DNA of 64,000 bases from Mesostigma viride (lineage: Eukaryota; Streptophyta; Mesostigmatophyceae; Mesostigmatales; Mesostigmataceae): NCBI GenBank assembly GCA_009746045.1, contig RPFO01000418.1, positions 993,582 through 1,057,581 on the forward strand, in the 5' to 3' direction. The position numbers were made by a program, and so were the translations under genes. The notes below the pieces were generated by a model. That model saw only the letters and a list, made by a program, of their open reading frames with translations. It was not told the DNA's origin and made no database searches. Each line of letters begins with the position of its first letter. The first letter of the stretch is position 1. This document shows, piece after piece, positions 28,358-38,349 of the stretch.

Positions 28358-29584
28358 ATGTTCCGGACGGGCCTGACAACGCCGTCGTCGAAAATCAAAC
28401 ACAAAATCAAGCTGCCGAATCTCGGAGCCCTGGGCTCGAAGGGCGTGGGCACACTTCGCAAGCCCACCGCGAGCGAGATTCAGAGGAATCTGAACGAAGA
28501 ATTTGCCAAGCAGGATAGCCCCGCAGTGGTGGACACTGCGGCGGAGGAAACTGCACCTGCAGCTGCCCGTGCAGCGGAGCTGCCAAGTGGATCACAGGCG
28601 GCTGGGCTGCGCACTGCAAGCCTAGACCGTGCTGCCCGCATCCTCTGGATGAAGGAGCAAAAGGTGATCGAGGAGCGAATTCCTGCGCCGATTCCAGCGG
28701 CTCCTGAGCCATCAGAGAAGGTGAAAGAACAGTTTATTTTGAACCTGCGCAAGTGGCACAGTGATGTCCAAGACATGGTAGCCAAGCCTATCGAATTGCT
28801 GAGGCGCAATCGGCTGGCCACCGAGGGTTACAAGGTCGTATCCGACCTGATCGAGATAGCCTACAAGGAGGACCGGAGCTGGGAAGAATTCATGGCTAGC
28901 CTTGAGAAGAATCTCCTGAAGACGGGGCTAATGCGCCTCGTCGCAGATGCAGTGAGTATTCTAAAGTTTGATCTGAATCGGAAGGTAGACATCAGCCAGG
29001 CAACGCTCGACTACGAGCAGAAACTGGCGTTGTCGTCCTGCTCGCCAGGTGACGCCTTCTCGGTGGTAATGTTTCTGGCAAAGGGCATCATGTCTGGTAG
29101 CCTGTCTGAGTCCGCCCTCCAGGGCATGTCGGGAACACTGACTGTCGACAAGCTAGCAAATAGGGCAGAGGCTTTCCAGATTATTCGCAATTCTGTTGCT
29201 GTGCCGGCTGCCGCCAAGGCATTGGTGGCAGCGGGCATTTCTGACCCTCTTTCCTCTGCTGCAGCGCCCATTGCAAGAATTCATGGTGCAGGTGAAGAGA
29301 AGTGTGGCCGATGCCAGGGCACCGGGCATGTGTGGTCGGATTGCCCAGCCAACACGAAGGCTGGTCCGAATGTGCGGCTGTGTGGCGCCTGCCACCAGCC
29401 AGGGCACTTCGCCAAGGACTGCAAGCACACACGCGGTCCGCAGGGCAAGAAGCGCCCGCCCAAGCCGGCTGGCAACATGCGGCCCAAGAAGGCCAAGTGG
29501 AACAAATGGCAGAGGCAGGGGAACACCCAGGCCACACCTGCTAACACTCATGTGCCTGTCCCTGCTCCCTCTGCAGCAAACTAG
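28358..29584 (+). CDS. gag: Copia-A gag (two CCHC zinc knuckles)
   Basis: The frame is open from inside the LTR. I take the first ATG after the LTR (28358, MFRTGLTTPSSKIK) as the start, giving 408 residues. A helical capsid-like region (LRKWHSDVQDMVAKPIELL, YEQKLALSSCSPGDAFSVV) is followed by two zinc knuckles, CGRCQGTGHVWSDC (~residue 316) and CGACHQPGHFAKDC (~342). A basic KKRPPKPAGNMRPKKAKW tail follows. There is no protease motif. Gag ends with TAG. The pol frame is -1 relative to gag and is open from 29545, so the two overlap by about 40 nt, but no canonical slippery heptamer is visible. Confidence 0.9.
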   Translation: MFRTGLTTPSSKIKHKIKLPNLGALGSKGVGTLRKPTASEIQRNLNEEFAKQDSPAVVDTAAEETAPAAARAAELPSGSQAAGLRTASLDRAARILWMKEQKVIEERIPAPIPAAPEPSEKVKEQFILNLRKWHSDVQDMVAKPIELLRRNRLATEGYKVVSDLIEIAYKEDRSWEEFMASLEKNLLKTGLMRLVADAVSILKFDLNRKVDISQATLDYEQKLALSSCSPGDAFSVVMFLAKGIMSGSLSESALQGMSGTLTVDKLANRAEAFQIIRNSVAVPAAAKALVAAGISDPLSSAAAPIARIHGAGEEKCGRCQGTGHVWSDCPANTKAGPNVRLCGACHQPGHFAKDCKHTRGPQGKKRPPKPAGNMRPKKAKWNKWQRQGNTQATPANTHVPVPAPSAAN

Positions 29585-29607
29585 ATAGCCCATGTTGGGA
29601 CGATGAT

Positions 29608-32600
29608 GTGTTTACCACTAATCTAGCTGCATGTGATGAGCTGGGTAGTTGTGTAGACAACAATTCTGCTGCGTGCATTGCTGCTGTGTTGCGTAGCGGC
29701 TTGTGCACAGACATTGTTACGCCTGCGGCAACGCGGGACCATGAACCCCCACCGACCAGTAATGCTGGTACTATGCAAGCTGGACTCATGCACGTCGACC
29801 GTGACGATGGGGGGTCACTGGCCACACCAGGTGAAGTCCTTTCCTTGACTGCTGTTGCTGCACGCTTGCATCATGTGTTAGGCCATGGGACCCACGCTAT
29901 CCGTTTTGCACGGGCACTGGCACCGGGGACTAAGTTGGCTAGCACGGTGCAGTCCATGTACAGTGGTTGTCACCAGTGTCAGTCCACTGCGCCTAAGCGT
30001 GCACGTAGGCATGTCAAACACCCACCCCTTGAGCGTGGTCACTTGGTGTGTGACATTTTGTTCCAGGACCAGGCTGTCTACTTGCTGGGAATAGACAGAT
30101 TTTCCCATTTTGTTTCAGTTGTCCCACTCAAGTCACAGCATGTTGGGGACCTCCTTGAGGGGATAGACCTGTTGGACTCCATGTTTAGCATGGTTACAGG
30201 GATGCAGTTTGATCAGCAATTCAAGTGGGCTGCCAAGGAACCTGGATATGAGTTTGTGGGAACAGTGGGGCGTGAGGACCACGAGTCACAAGGGATAGCG
30301 GAGAGAGCGGTACAGGAGTTTAAGCTGCTTGCTACCCGACGTGGGGACCACATGCCACACAGTGAATTCTCTAGTCGGCTCTTGTGGGCACTTGCCGTGT
30401 GTCGAAGTTTGAACAACCGTGTGCTGATGTCGACACAGGATGGGGTGTTGGTGACTGCCGAGGGTTTGCAGTTTGGCCAATATCACGATGTGGTGGTGGA
30501 TGTGTACAAAGACCACCTAGCATCCCGTTTTCAGCGCCTTGTCCAGTTGGATAGGCGACGTGGGGCTTATGAGCCCAGTGTGGGGCATGATGTTTGGCTG
30601 CACAAGGAAGGTGCCCTGGGTAAGCGTGGCAGGTGGCTTGGTCCAGCCAAGGTAATTTCTTGTGATGCTGCTATGCGTAAATGCGTGGTGGACTATGAGG
30701 GCACTGAGGTCACTATGGCTTGGAATAGGGTGAAGCCCTACATGCGTGATGTGGAGGCTTGGTCTAGAGTGTTGGAGTTGTACTCCGACCCTAGCAGGCT
30801 CTCTAGCACTGTGACTCCTCCTTCCTCTTCGGCTCCTGTATGTGACAATGCAGGGGACAGTGGTACTAGCGCGCCTAGTGGGGAAGCTGAGTTGGAGTTG
30901 CAGAGTGGGGACTATGATGATGATGTTGCTGTGGTAGCACACCACTTACACACCCTAGGGGTAGAACAGGCAGAGAGCTTGCGCGACAGCTTGCCTAACC
31001 TCCCCCCTTCTGGCGTTGGTCGGGAGGATCCCTGCGTTGGTAGGGATAGTACTCAGGGCAGTTCCTGTCTTGAGCGCCCAAGCCGTAAGGGCTTTCTCAC
31101 CCTTGCTGTAGAAAGGTTGATGCGTAAACCTCCTACAGACGCTTTGCAAAATCCCGTCAAGGCAGCGATGGTATCCGCATTTGGTACCCTGGGTGATCAG
31201 CATGGTATGAGGATGTTGGTAGATACGCAGGCGAGAACCTCCATTGTCTCATCCCTGCACTACAATCCTGTGAGACCCTCAGTGCACTGGGAGTGTGTGA
31301 CTGATTTTGCTGGCTCAACGAAGTTCCCTGTCCTTGGTGTCATTGATGTCAATGTGATGGGGGTGCTAGTTGAGTTTTGCGTGGTGGAAGGGTATAGTGG
31401 TCCACCAATCCTTGGTCAGAACTTCCTTGTACGGGAGGATGTCTGGGTCAACTCCACCTGCTTGCGGCGGGAGGGGCATGCTGATCTGCCTCTTGAGGAC
31501 TATGCTGTCATGTCTGACTGCCAACTTGTTGCTGTCATAGGCAACATTCGGCACGTGAACTATGCCCGTGAGAGTGATGTGCCGTTGGTAACTCAGTTGT
31601 TGCTTCCTAAACGTCCTAGCTTGGCTAGTCTCGGCATTGGACGTCATGATGTTGCTACCCAAAGCCCTATCTCTTACCATGATGCTGACGTGGAGTGTCA
31701 AACGGAGGAGGGGCTAGATGGGTGGACTAAGGCCATTATTGCGTCAGGTGAAAGGTGGCTTGCATACCGTGCTGTTGAACCGGTTGATGAAGTGCCCAGT
31801 GGTGCTCGCCTTTTGCGCCACAAGTGGACTTTGGAGCGTAAGTTGGTGCCTGACACAACAACTAGGGTGCCTTTTGTTCGCCCGGTGGTCCTAGAATTTT
31901 CAGGTACTAGTGATCTTCCGGACAATGCCATCTCAGCACCTGGGTTGATCAAGGATAATTGGCGCATGGTCCTGTCCTTCTACCTAGGCCAGCTCAACAA
32001 GGGACTTCCGTATGAGTCAGCCCTCATGGATTTCAGCAAAGCTTTTTTGAATGGTGATCCCAAGCTCGCTGAGAATGTGTGGGCTGGCACGACCCGCTTG
32101 TATGTGCGCTGTCCTCCCTTGTGGCAGCCTATCATGGGCAAGAAGTTTCTCCGTCTCTTGAAGGGTGTTGACGGTACTGTGACAGGTCCTCGGATTTGGC
32201 GCCTTTGCCTCGAGCGTCTTTTGCTTGATGTGATGCACATGTACTATCATGACCTGGACCCCTCTCTGTTTGTTGGCTCATGGGAGGGGCAGCCAGTTTT
32301 TGTGTTCATTCATGTCGATGATGTGGACTGCATGGGCCCCACACCGTGGCTAGACTGGTTTTGTGCCACTGTTGCTCAGCACTTCCCGGTCGGCAAGGTC
32401 ATTCGCCGCGTCTTGGACAAGTATGTCAAGTTCTGTGGCGTCGACACTATGCTCACCAAGGATGCCTCTGGCAGATATGTGATGAAGCTGCGTGCAGCGG
32501 GGGACTATGTTCAGGAGCTCATCACTCAGCTTTCATCCCTTACTAGTCAGTATATTCAGCCTGCTGAGTGTGGTTCTCTGCGGGGTAAGCTGAACTGGCT

Positions 32601-33246
32601 GGTCTCTACCGTCTCCCCTGACTTGGCGGTGCTTGCTCGGTTGCCAGATGACTTGATGTGCTCTCTTTCCCGCAATGTCATGTGTAAGTACATTTCTGCC
32701 TCCCCTGGGTTGGTCTTACATGGGGTGGACTATGAGCGGCCTATTCACTTGTCCGCGTATTGTGATAGCAGTTTGGATAGTGCTAATATCTCTAAGCTCC
32801 GTGGGCGCTGTGCCGCTGTGGTGCTTTTGAGTAATTCTGCCACTGTCCATGTCCCTGAATCTTCCCCTTCACCCTTTGCGTGGTTTTCTCGCTTACATCG
32901 GCGGGTGTATGTGGGTAGTGACACTGCAGAGGCTCGTGCCTTCTGCGAGACTGCTGAGGAGTTGATGTATTTCCGTGCGGTTCTTCGGTGGTGTTTGAAG
33001 TTTTGCCGTGTCATTCCACAGGTTGATACCACCATCTTCACGGATTCGCAGTCGCTGATTGACTTTTTGGCTGATCCTTATGCGCGCACGCGCAAGCTCG
33101 ACTTCCTTCGTGCCAAAGAATATAGTGACGCTGTTTCGCTGTACCATGTTCGCGACAATGATAACATTTCAGATGCTTTGACCAAGCTGTATGCCAAGGC
33201 TAGGCCTCAGTATGACAAGCTTCGTCTAGTTCAGGCGACACTTTAA
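29608..33246 (+). CDS. pol: Copia-A pol: integrase, retropepsin-like, RT, RNase H
   Basis: The frame is open from 29545. Numbered from 29608 it has 1,212 residues. Integrase comes first: HHCC zinc site (HHVLGHGTH near 87, CHQC near 121), then CDILFQD, QFDQQFKW and GIAERAVQEF, the last Asp and Glu being 30 residues apart. Next is a GRWLGPAKVI segment. The retropepsin-like part follows: LVDTQARTSIV near 538, ILGQNFLVRED near 600. RT has DFSKAFLNGD (~807) and FIHVDDVDCMG (~902). RNase H has LSAYCDSSLDS (~1051), FTDSQSLIDFL and NISDALTKLY. The PR triad DTQ replaces DTG, and its position after integrase is unusual. Confidence 0.9.
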   Translation: MFTTNLAACDELGSCVDNNSAACIAAVLRSGLCTDIVTPAATRDHEPPPTSNAGTMQAGLMHVDRDDGGSLATPGEVLSLTAVAARLHHVLGHGTHAIRFARALAPGTKLASTVQSMYSGCHQCQSTAPKRARRHVKHPPLERGHLVCDILFQDQAVYLLGIDRFSHFVSVVPLKSQHVGDLLEGIDLLDSMFSMVTGMQFDQQFKWAAKEPGYEFVGTVGREDHESQGIAERAVQEFKLLATRRGDHMPHSEFSSRLLWALAVCRSLNNRVLMSTQDGVLVTAEGLQFGQYHDVVVDVYKDHLASRFQRLVQLDRRRGAYEPSVGHDVWLHKEGALGKRGRWLGPAKVISCDAAMRKCVVDYEGTEVTMAWNRVKPYMRDVEAWSRVLELYSDPSRLSSTVTPPSSSAPVCDNAGDSGTSAPSGEAELELQSGDYDDDVAVVAHHLHTLGVEQAESLRDSLPNLPPSGVGREDPCVGRDSTQGSSCLERPSRKGFLTLAVERLMRKPPTDALQNPVKAAMVSAFGTLGDQHGMRMLVDTQARTSIVSSLHYNPVRPSVHWECVTDFAGSTKFPVLGVIDVNVMGVLVEFCVVEGYSGPPILGQNFLVREDVWVNSTCLRREGHADLPLEDYAVMSDCQLVAVIGNIRHVNYARESDVPLVTQLLLPKRPSLASLGIGRHDVATQSPISYHDADVECQTEEGLDGWTKAIIASGERWLAYRAVEPVDEVPSGARLLRHKWTLERKLVPDTTTRVPFVRPVVLEFSGTSDLPDNAISAPGLIKDNWRMVLSFYLGQLNKGLPYESALMDFSKAFLNGDPKLAENVWAGTTRLYVRCPPLWQPIMGKKFLRLLKGVDGTVTGPRIWRLCLERLLLDVMHMYYHDLDPSLFVGSWEGQPVFVFIHVDDVDCMGPTPWLDWFCATVAQHFPVGKVIRRVLDKYVKFCGVDTMLTKDASGRYVMKLRAAGDYVQELITQLSSLTSQYIQPAECGSLRGKLNWLVSTVSPDLAVLARLPDDLMCSLSRNVMCKYISASPGLVLHGVDYERPIHLSAYCDSSLDSANISKLRGRCAAVVLLSNSATVHVPESSPSPFAWFSRLHRRVYVGSDTAEARAFCETAEELMYFRAVLRWCLKFCRVIPQVDTTIFTDSQSLIDFLADPYARTRKLDFLRAKEYSDAVSLYHVRDNDNISDALTKLYAKARPQYDKLRLVQATL

Positions 33247-33663
33247 ATTGTCCCTGTCTGATTTCAGGGTTACATCTTGCCCTGGCTGATGTGTGTTTTC
33301 ACTCTTTTCTGAATTTCCTATTTAAAATTGGCATTGACCATGGCCTTGATGCTTCTCTCTGCGGGAGAGTTGCATACTATGTAATGGGCTCTTGTCTGGG
33401 TTTTCACCCGTTGATGCTTGGCGGTGGCCGGCATACTATGTTTCCGGGTTTCCCCAGTGTGGTACGATGAATAAATGACTTGCCATAATGATGTGTGTCT
33501 TGCACATGCATCCAAGTTCATGCGACCGCTATGCTTGTTGGTGTTGTTTCCCAACAAGACTTTGCCACTACTAGGATTGTGAAGTCGGTGACTGGGATGC
33601 GGCCGTACCGATCATCTTGAGTACATCCCTGTCCGTACCGACTCACAAAGAAAAAGAAGTCGG
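33247..33663 (+). other. Copia-A 3' untranslated region with polypurine tract
   Basis: The sequence ends ACAAAGAAAAAGAAGTCGG directly before the 3' LTR, a good polypurine tract for plus-strand priming. Copia-B has a matching AAAGAAAAGAAGGGATTGG in the same place. Confidence 0.75.
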
Positions 33664-33939
33664 AGTTGTACTGTGTAGTTCTACTCAGTACCCTAAATCC
33701 TAGTGTGGACGCCGCGCCGTCAGCATCTTTGCTGCGACGGAATCTTGTGAACGGCATCTAGCGTCGCGCCGAGGAATCTCGGACTATGTTAAGCAAGTCC
33801 AATGCACGATGATAAGTTAATGAGAAATAAATGCAACGTGACGGCGGACGAGGTAGCCGCCTGCGTGTTCCTCTGCGTAGCACCAAAGCACTTGCCTCTC
33901 GACGAAGAGCGTTGGTATCCAAAACACATTATTGCAACT
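33664..33939 (+). repeat. Copia-A 3' LTR
   Basis: 276 bp, AGTTG...CAACT; matches the 5' LTR base for base as far as I can read. Followed by the target duplication GTGTG. Confidence 0.95.
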
Positions 33940-34440
33940 GTGTGGAGTACATAGTCACTCCTTCCTATGTAATACGGGCGTGTCTCACCGCGTCGGCAGT
34001 CCCCTATTCGGAAATCCCGGATCATATGTACTCCGGACTATGTACTCTTGGAGTACATAGTGTGCCACCCTATGTACTCTTGGAGCACATAGTGTGGAGT
34101 ACATAGTCACTCCTTCCTATGTAATACGGGCGTGTCTCACCGCGTCGGCAGTCCCCTATTCGGAAATCCCGGATCATATGTACTCCGGACTATGTACTCT
34201 TGGAGTACATAGTGTGCCACCCTATGTACTCTTGGAGTACATAGTGTGGAGTACATAGTCACTCCTTCCTATGTAACACGGGCGTGTCTCACCGCGTCGG
34301 CAGTCCCCTATTCGGAAATCCCGGATCATATGAACTCCGGACTATGTACTCGTGGAGTACATAGTGTGCCACCCTATGTACTCTTGGAGTACATAGGGTG
34401 GAGTACATAGTCACACCTTCCTATGTAATACGGGGGTGTA
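33940..34440. repeat. 152-bp tandem array with palindromic core
   Basis: GTGTGGAGTACATAGTCACT starts at 33940, 34092 and 34244, and a variant starts at 34396, an exact 152-bp period. Each unit holds the hairpin TATGTACTC/GAGTACATA twice plus CGGCAGTCCCCTATTCGGAA. It continues the array segment at 27936-28054 that copia-A split. Confidence 0.9.
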
Positions 34441-34660
34441 ATCATATGTAATCATGTGTAATCATCGGTAAAAATCGGTAATCATTTGTCCTTTTTTGGT
34501 AATCATGTACGTGTAATCATGTGTAATCATGTGTAATCATCGGTAAAAATCGGTAATCATTTGTCCTTTTTTGGTAATCATGTACGTGTAATCATGTGTA
34601 ATCATGTGTAATCATCGGTAAAAATCGGTAATCATTTGTCCTTTTTTGGTAATCATTTCG
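34441..34660. repeat. 75-bp tandem repeat (TAATCATGTG-rich)
   Basis: CGGTAAAAATCGGTAATCAT occurs at 34466, 34541 and 34616, with TTTGTCCTTTTTTGGTAATC after each. This is about three units of 75 bp. It adjoins the 152-bp array. Confidence 0.9.
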
Positions 34661-34802
34661 GTCAGGGTCACGTGTGCTTGTCTGCATGATCGATCGTCCA
34701 GACAAGCTGCACTGCCCCCAAGACCCTAAGTTACACAAGATGATGTTGTTGGGTGTTGAAATGGAACAACGAAGGTCGAAAGCCTGCGCTTAATGTAAAT
34801 TA

Positions 34803-35870
34803 TTAATTAATGCGCTTACCCGGGGTCTCGAATTGCTTGGTCTCCTGGACGATGGTGCTGTTCCACACCGCGCTCCTCGCCTTCAGTTGAGCCGGCGTGT
34901 AGTCCTCGTCGAGGCTGAAGTCGCCGGGCTGGAGCAGACGACGTGCTCCCAGCACGAGGCGTTTGTCGTGCATGGAGGCCATGGTGACGACGACCAGGCC
35001 CGGAGGGCCTGGCAGCCGAATGGCTCGTTCAATGACAACACGGTTCTGGAGCTGCATCTTCCCCAGAAACGCTGGGCCGCGCAGCTCCTCGGCAAGTGAG
35101 TGTGCTGTCTCATGTGCTGCCGCGCCTGTCTGGAAGCCTTTGATTACCATATTGCGCTGGCGTTGCTGCACTGCATTCTGGGTGACCGCAGCGGTAGCTG
35201 CAGACTTGGCCGCCTGTTGAACGATGGTGGTCAACTGCTTGCCGGTGACGTCGGCAAACGTGGTAGTTTTGGCGGGGGCTGCCATGGCTTTCTTCAGCTC
35301 CAGCAATTGTGCCGTCGCAGCTGCAGACGCCTCCGTCAGGACCTTAATGTCGCCCTGCACGGTCGTAAAAGACTGTGCGACGTCCTGCAGCTGCACGTTA
35401 ACATCGGTCGCGGGGGCTGGCCTGGCAATGGTCGTCGCCGGCAGCTCGACAAGTTCAGGGCAGCACGAAATAAGACAGGCAAGCCGACGCTGGCGCTCAT
35501 CCCAATGAGGCCATTCATCCGAAGCAGCCTCCATAACCTGGCCGCTCTTAGGGTGGCGAATCGGGGCGTCGTTGTCGTTGCGGAGCTTCAGCACGCTTGT
35601 CACAGCGGCGTCATTGTAGGCGAGTAAGGTATCGATGTCTGCCAGGCTCAAACGCTGGCCTGGCATGTAGAATGAGGAAGAAATGGCGTCCGGCAAGGAG
35701 GTTTCAGCAGCTATCGGAGTTGCTTCCGAAGTCTTGGATCGCTTGTTAGCGGCGTTCTTGGCGACGACAATGTCGTGGGCGATTTTGTTTGCAGCAATCT
35801 GGGCATCAATAGAATCGGCGGCAAGAGCTGAAGACGATGCGGGGACCTCCATAGCTACGTTTAATAGCAC
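34803..35870 (-). pseudogene. LINE ORF1, 3'-truncated
   Basis: The minus frame of 355 residues is Ala/Glu-rich with a helical middle (VQGDIKVLTEASAAATAQLL). It then has RNMVIKGFQTGAAAHETAH, GPPGLVVVTMASMHDKRLVL and ARRLLQPGDFSLDEDYTPAQ. The VVIKGF, DKRLVLGARR and LDEDYTPAQLKARS blocks match the RRM and C-terminal regions of the other ORF1. The frame ends in ATTA-tail sequence (KRIN), so the native C-terminus is lost. The first methionine with good context is MEVPASSS, at about 35852. Confidence 0.7.
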
Positions 35871-36058
35871 CTAGACGAGGGCAGGGGGCGCAGGCACACT
35901 GATCACGTGCGTGGTGCCGCCATAATGTGCAGAAAAATAGCGAGATCTGCTGGGCAGGCCGCTGGCGATAACTTGCGAAATCCTGGGCGATGGCTGCCAA
36001 AAATTAGATCGGCGTGTTTGTCATCAAAAGGCGAGTCTATTGCAATTTACCCGACCAA
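34803..36058 (-). mobile_element. Internally deleted LINE: 5' monomer and partial ORF1 joined to an ATTA tail
   Basis: On the minus strand, 36058 to 35925 matches one 5' monomer of the 16-22 kb LINE (ATGAAATTT, ATAGACTCG, ACACGC, CTGCCCAGCA, ATTATGGCGG in order). ORF1 follows, and at 34803 it runs straight into ATTAATTAATAA. Most of the element, including all of ORF2, is missing between ORF1 and the tail. Confidence 0.7.
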
Positions 36059-36065
36059 ATTTCAT

Positions 36066-36418
36066 CATGGATGGATGGAGGGAGGGAGGGAGGGAGGGAG
36101 GGAGGGAGGGAGGGAGGGAGGGAGGGAGGGAGGGAGGGAGGGAGGGAGGGAGGGAGGGAGGGAGGGAGGGAGGGAGGGAGGGAGGGAGGGAGGGAGGGAG
36201 GGAGGGAGGGAGGGAGGGAGGGAGGGAGGGAGGGAGGGAGGGAGGGAGGGAGGGAGGGAGGGAGGGAGGGAGGGAGGAGGGAGGAGGGAGGGAGGGAGGG
36301 AGGGAGGGAGGGAGGGAGGGAGGGAGGGAGGGAGGGAGGGAGGGAGGGAGGGAGGGAGGGAGGGAGGGAGGGAGGGAGGGAGGGAGGGAGGGAGGGAGGG
36401 AGGGAGGGAGGGAGGGAG
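36066..36418. repeat. (GGGA)n microsatellite, ~350 bp
   Basis: Near-perfect GGGA repeats, with two interruptions (AGGAGGGAGGAGGG) near 36275-36290. All frames are open (GRE.. or SLPP..), not coding. Strong G-quadruplex potential on the + strand. It abuts the 5' end of the minus-strand LINE. Confidence 0.97.
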
Positions 36419-36766
36419 AGACAACTTTGTATATTATCAAGGAGACAACTTTGTATATAAGATTAGAGTGAGATCAGCTAGTCTTCGCGGCTCAGTTCTA
36501 ATGCACCCACCCCCATCAGTCCATGGAATACGTGCTCCTGCTCCAGATCCTTAATTAAGGCCAAAATGAGTCCCTTCCAAACAACGTTTGCACTTAGATA
36601 GTTAGACGAATTATGCCCGACGAAGCTGGAACTTAACAGCCACAATGAATTACGGTTGTTCAGACCTTGTACAACGCCTCAGGGCATTTGGAGCCCTGAA
36701 TGGTAACAAATGCTAACAAGGTAGTGTTGCTATCAATAATGATTTTAAAAATTAATATGATGTCAT

Positions 36767-36926
36767 TAATTAATTAATTAGTTATCAACATCACTCCGTT
36801 GGGAGTAAATGTAGCACATATCCCTGAGAAGGGGCATATGGCTTTTAATACATTCTAGGCTACTTCATGCAAGGGTGGGAATGTAAGCTACCCCTGCTCT
36901 AGGTGCACCAGGGCACCTGCACCACC
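36767..36926 (-). mobile_element. 5'-truncated tail of the ORF1-only LINE family
   Basis: This 160-bp segment (TTAATTAATTA tail, then ATCAACATCACTCCGTTGGG ... GGTGCACCAGGGCACC) is flanked by ATGTCAT at 36760-36766 and 36927-36933. Copy 2 of the 1.8-kb repeat has an empty site (AATGTCAGAATGCC near 40437). It matches the 3' ends at 43485-43910 and 57542-58090. Confidence 0.85.
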
Positions 36927-37205
36927 ATGTCATATTACAACCAAAACTGGTCGTCATCATGCAAGCATCTGAAGCATGGTCGCAAAACTTCGTGTGCAAA
37001 ATCTCATGTCATAAGGAGCCCAACATTATGACAATTGCCAGGCTTTGTAAAGATTTTTGATTTAACGATGACTACAGCACAAACAGTGAGCGAAACCCTG
37101 GTGCATGTGAATGCCTGAGTGGCGACTGTTCCTAACAGAATGCAAGATGTAAGGTAGACATTGCGAGTATGCCACAAATGTGTGATGTGCAGTGCACATG
37201 CATGT

Positions 37206-37260
37206 GAGCAACCATGGTCCGGATTCTCCCGATTTCTGGCCTGCGCTGGTTGTCTCCTTG
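37206..37260 (+). repeat. 55-bp mini-element with ATGT flanks
   Basis: GAGCAACCATGGTCCGG ... GGTTGTCTCCTTG lies between ATGT (37202-37205) and ATGT (37261-37264). The paralogous sequence near 40785-40800 (GTGCATGTCCATATGTATACC) lacks it, so this is an insertion. Confidence 0.7.
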
Positions 37261-38349
37261 ATGTATACCCCATGACACCATACTTCTAAACTACTTAAGA
37301 ACCTTGGCACATTGCAAAATGGGAAAGAAAGCTGAACAATACATGCAACATCACTCACTGACACAGCCATGTGATTGCTACCAACACGTACCATGTACAT
37401 CCTGTGTGAAATTATTGGCAACGACACGCCAAGCAAACGCCAAGGTATAGTATAACTGCGACAGGCTGGCACATGTCACCTGGCATCCACATATGCTCAC
37501 CCCAAGGCATTGGCATATCCCCATGTCTATATCCGTTGCCCTTTGTGCGTACCGAGTCACCCATGCAGTCACCCACCCATGCATCCGCCTGGCCCACCCA
37601 CACAAGTACTCATACACTTGCGCACCTGCGTACCCAGCCACCCACTGGTCCACCCACCCGGTGACCCAGCCAGCCAGCCACGCACCTACTAAACCAACCT
37701 ATCTAACCACTCGTGCACCCAGGCACCCAGCCACATACCCACCCACTGGGACATCCACCCACCCAGCTAGCCACATATGCAATCTACCCACCTAGGCAAT
37801 AAGGAGGCATTCACCCATCCTTTTATCCAGGCACCCATTACTAAAACCACGCAGCCACCTAACCACCCAGCCAGCTGGCCCCATGTGTGCCCACCAGGCC
37901 GCCCACCCCTGACCCACCCACGCCCCTTCCCACTCGACCACTCTTTCCCCCCATACCCTTATACCCACCGACCTGCACCCACTCACCCTCACACATCCAC
38001 ATCCTCTCAGCCAGTCACCCACCCATCTCACCCCTAACATGCACAGCCCTCCACCCGCGATAGGTGAGTCGATCCCAACTACAAAACCACCCACCCACCC
38101 ATATCCGTGCACCCACCCACCCATCTACCTTCCCCATCGCTCACCCCACCCACTTCTAATCACAGCTACACATCCACCCGCCACAAACCAACGGTGCAAA
38201 TCCTCCAGCCCATGCAACAGTTTCACTCAGGCATCCAACAATGCACCCACCTAGGAGTTCCCAAACCCCGTCGATCCCCCAGCCACCTGGCGATTCACTT
38301 ATAAGCAACCACCCTTGCACCCATCCACCCACCATAACCACCCACCCAC

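Larger units (their letters stand above)
28055..33939 (+). mobile_element. Copia-A: intact Copia-like LTR retrotransposon
   Basis: This 5,885-bp element has two 276-bp LTRs that look identical by eye and a 5-bp target duplication GTGTG (28050-28054 and 33940-33944). It contains gag and a 1,212-codon pol without stops. RT and RNase H are Copia-like, but the pol order is integrase, retropepsin-like, RT, RNase H. Matching LTRs and open frames point to a very recent, possibly active insertion. Confidence 0.93.
36530..38345. repeat. 1.8-kb repeat, copy 1
   Basis: In order it shares TGTTC.GACCTTGTACAA, CATTTGGAGCCCT, GGTGCATGTGAATGCCTGAG, TGTCACCTGGCATCCAC, a CCCACC-rich tract and CCCTTGCAC.CATCCACCCA with copy 2 at 40200-41960. 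Copy 1 carries two insertions absent from copy 2: a LINE tail (36767-36926) and the mini-element (37206-37260). Confidence 0.75.

Noticed and set aside
36014-36460. GREGRE... and SLPPSLPP... proteins
   Set aside because: Translations of the (GGGA)n microsatellite; the same applies to the (CCCT)n tract at 38350-38484.
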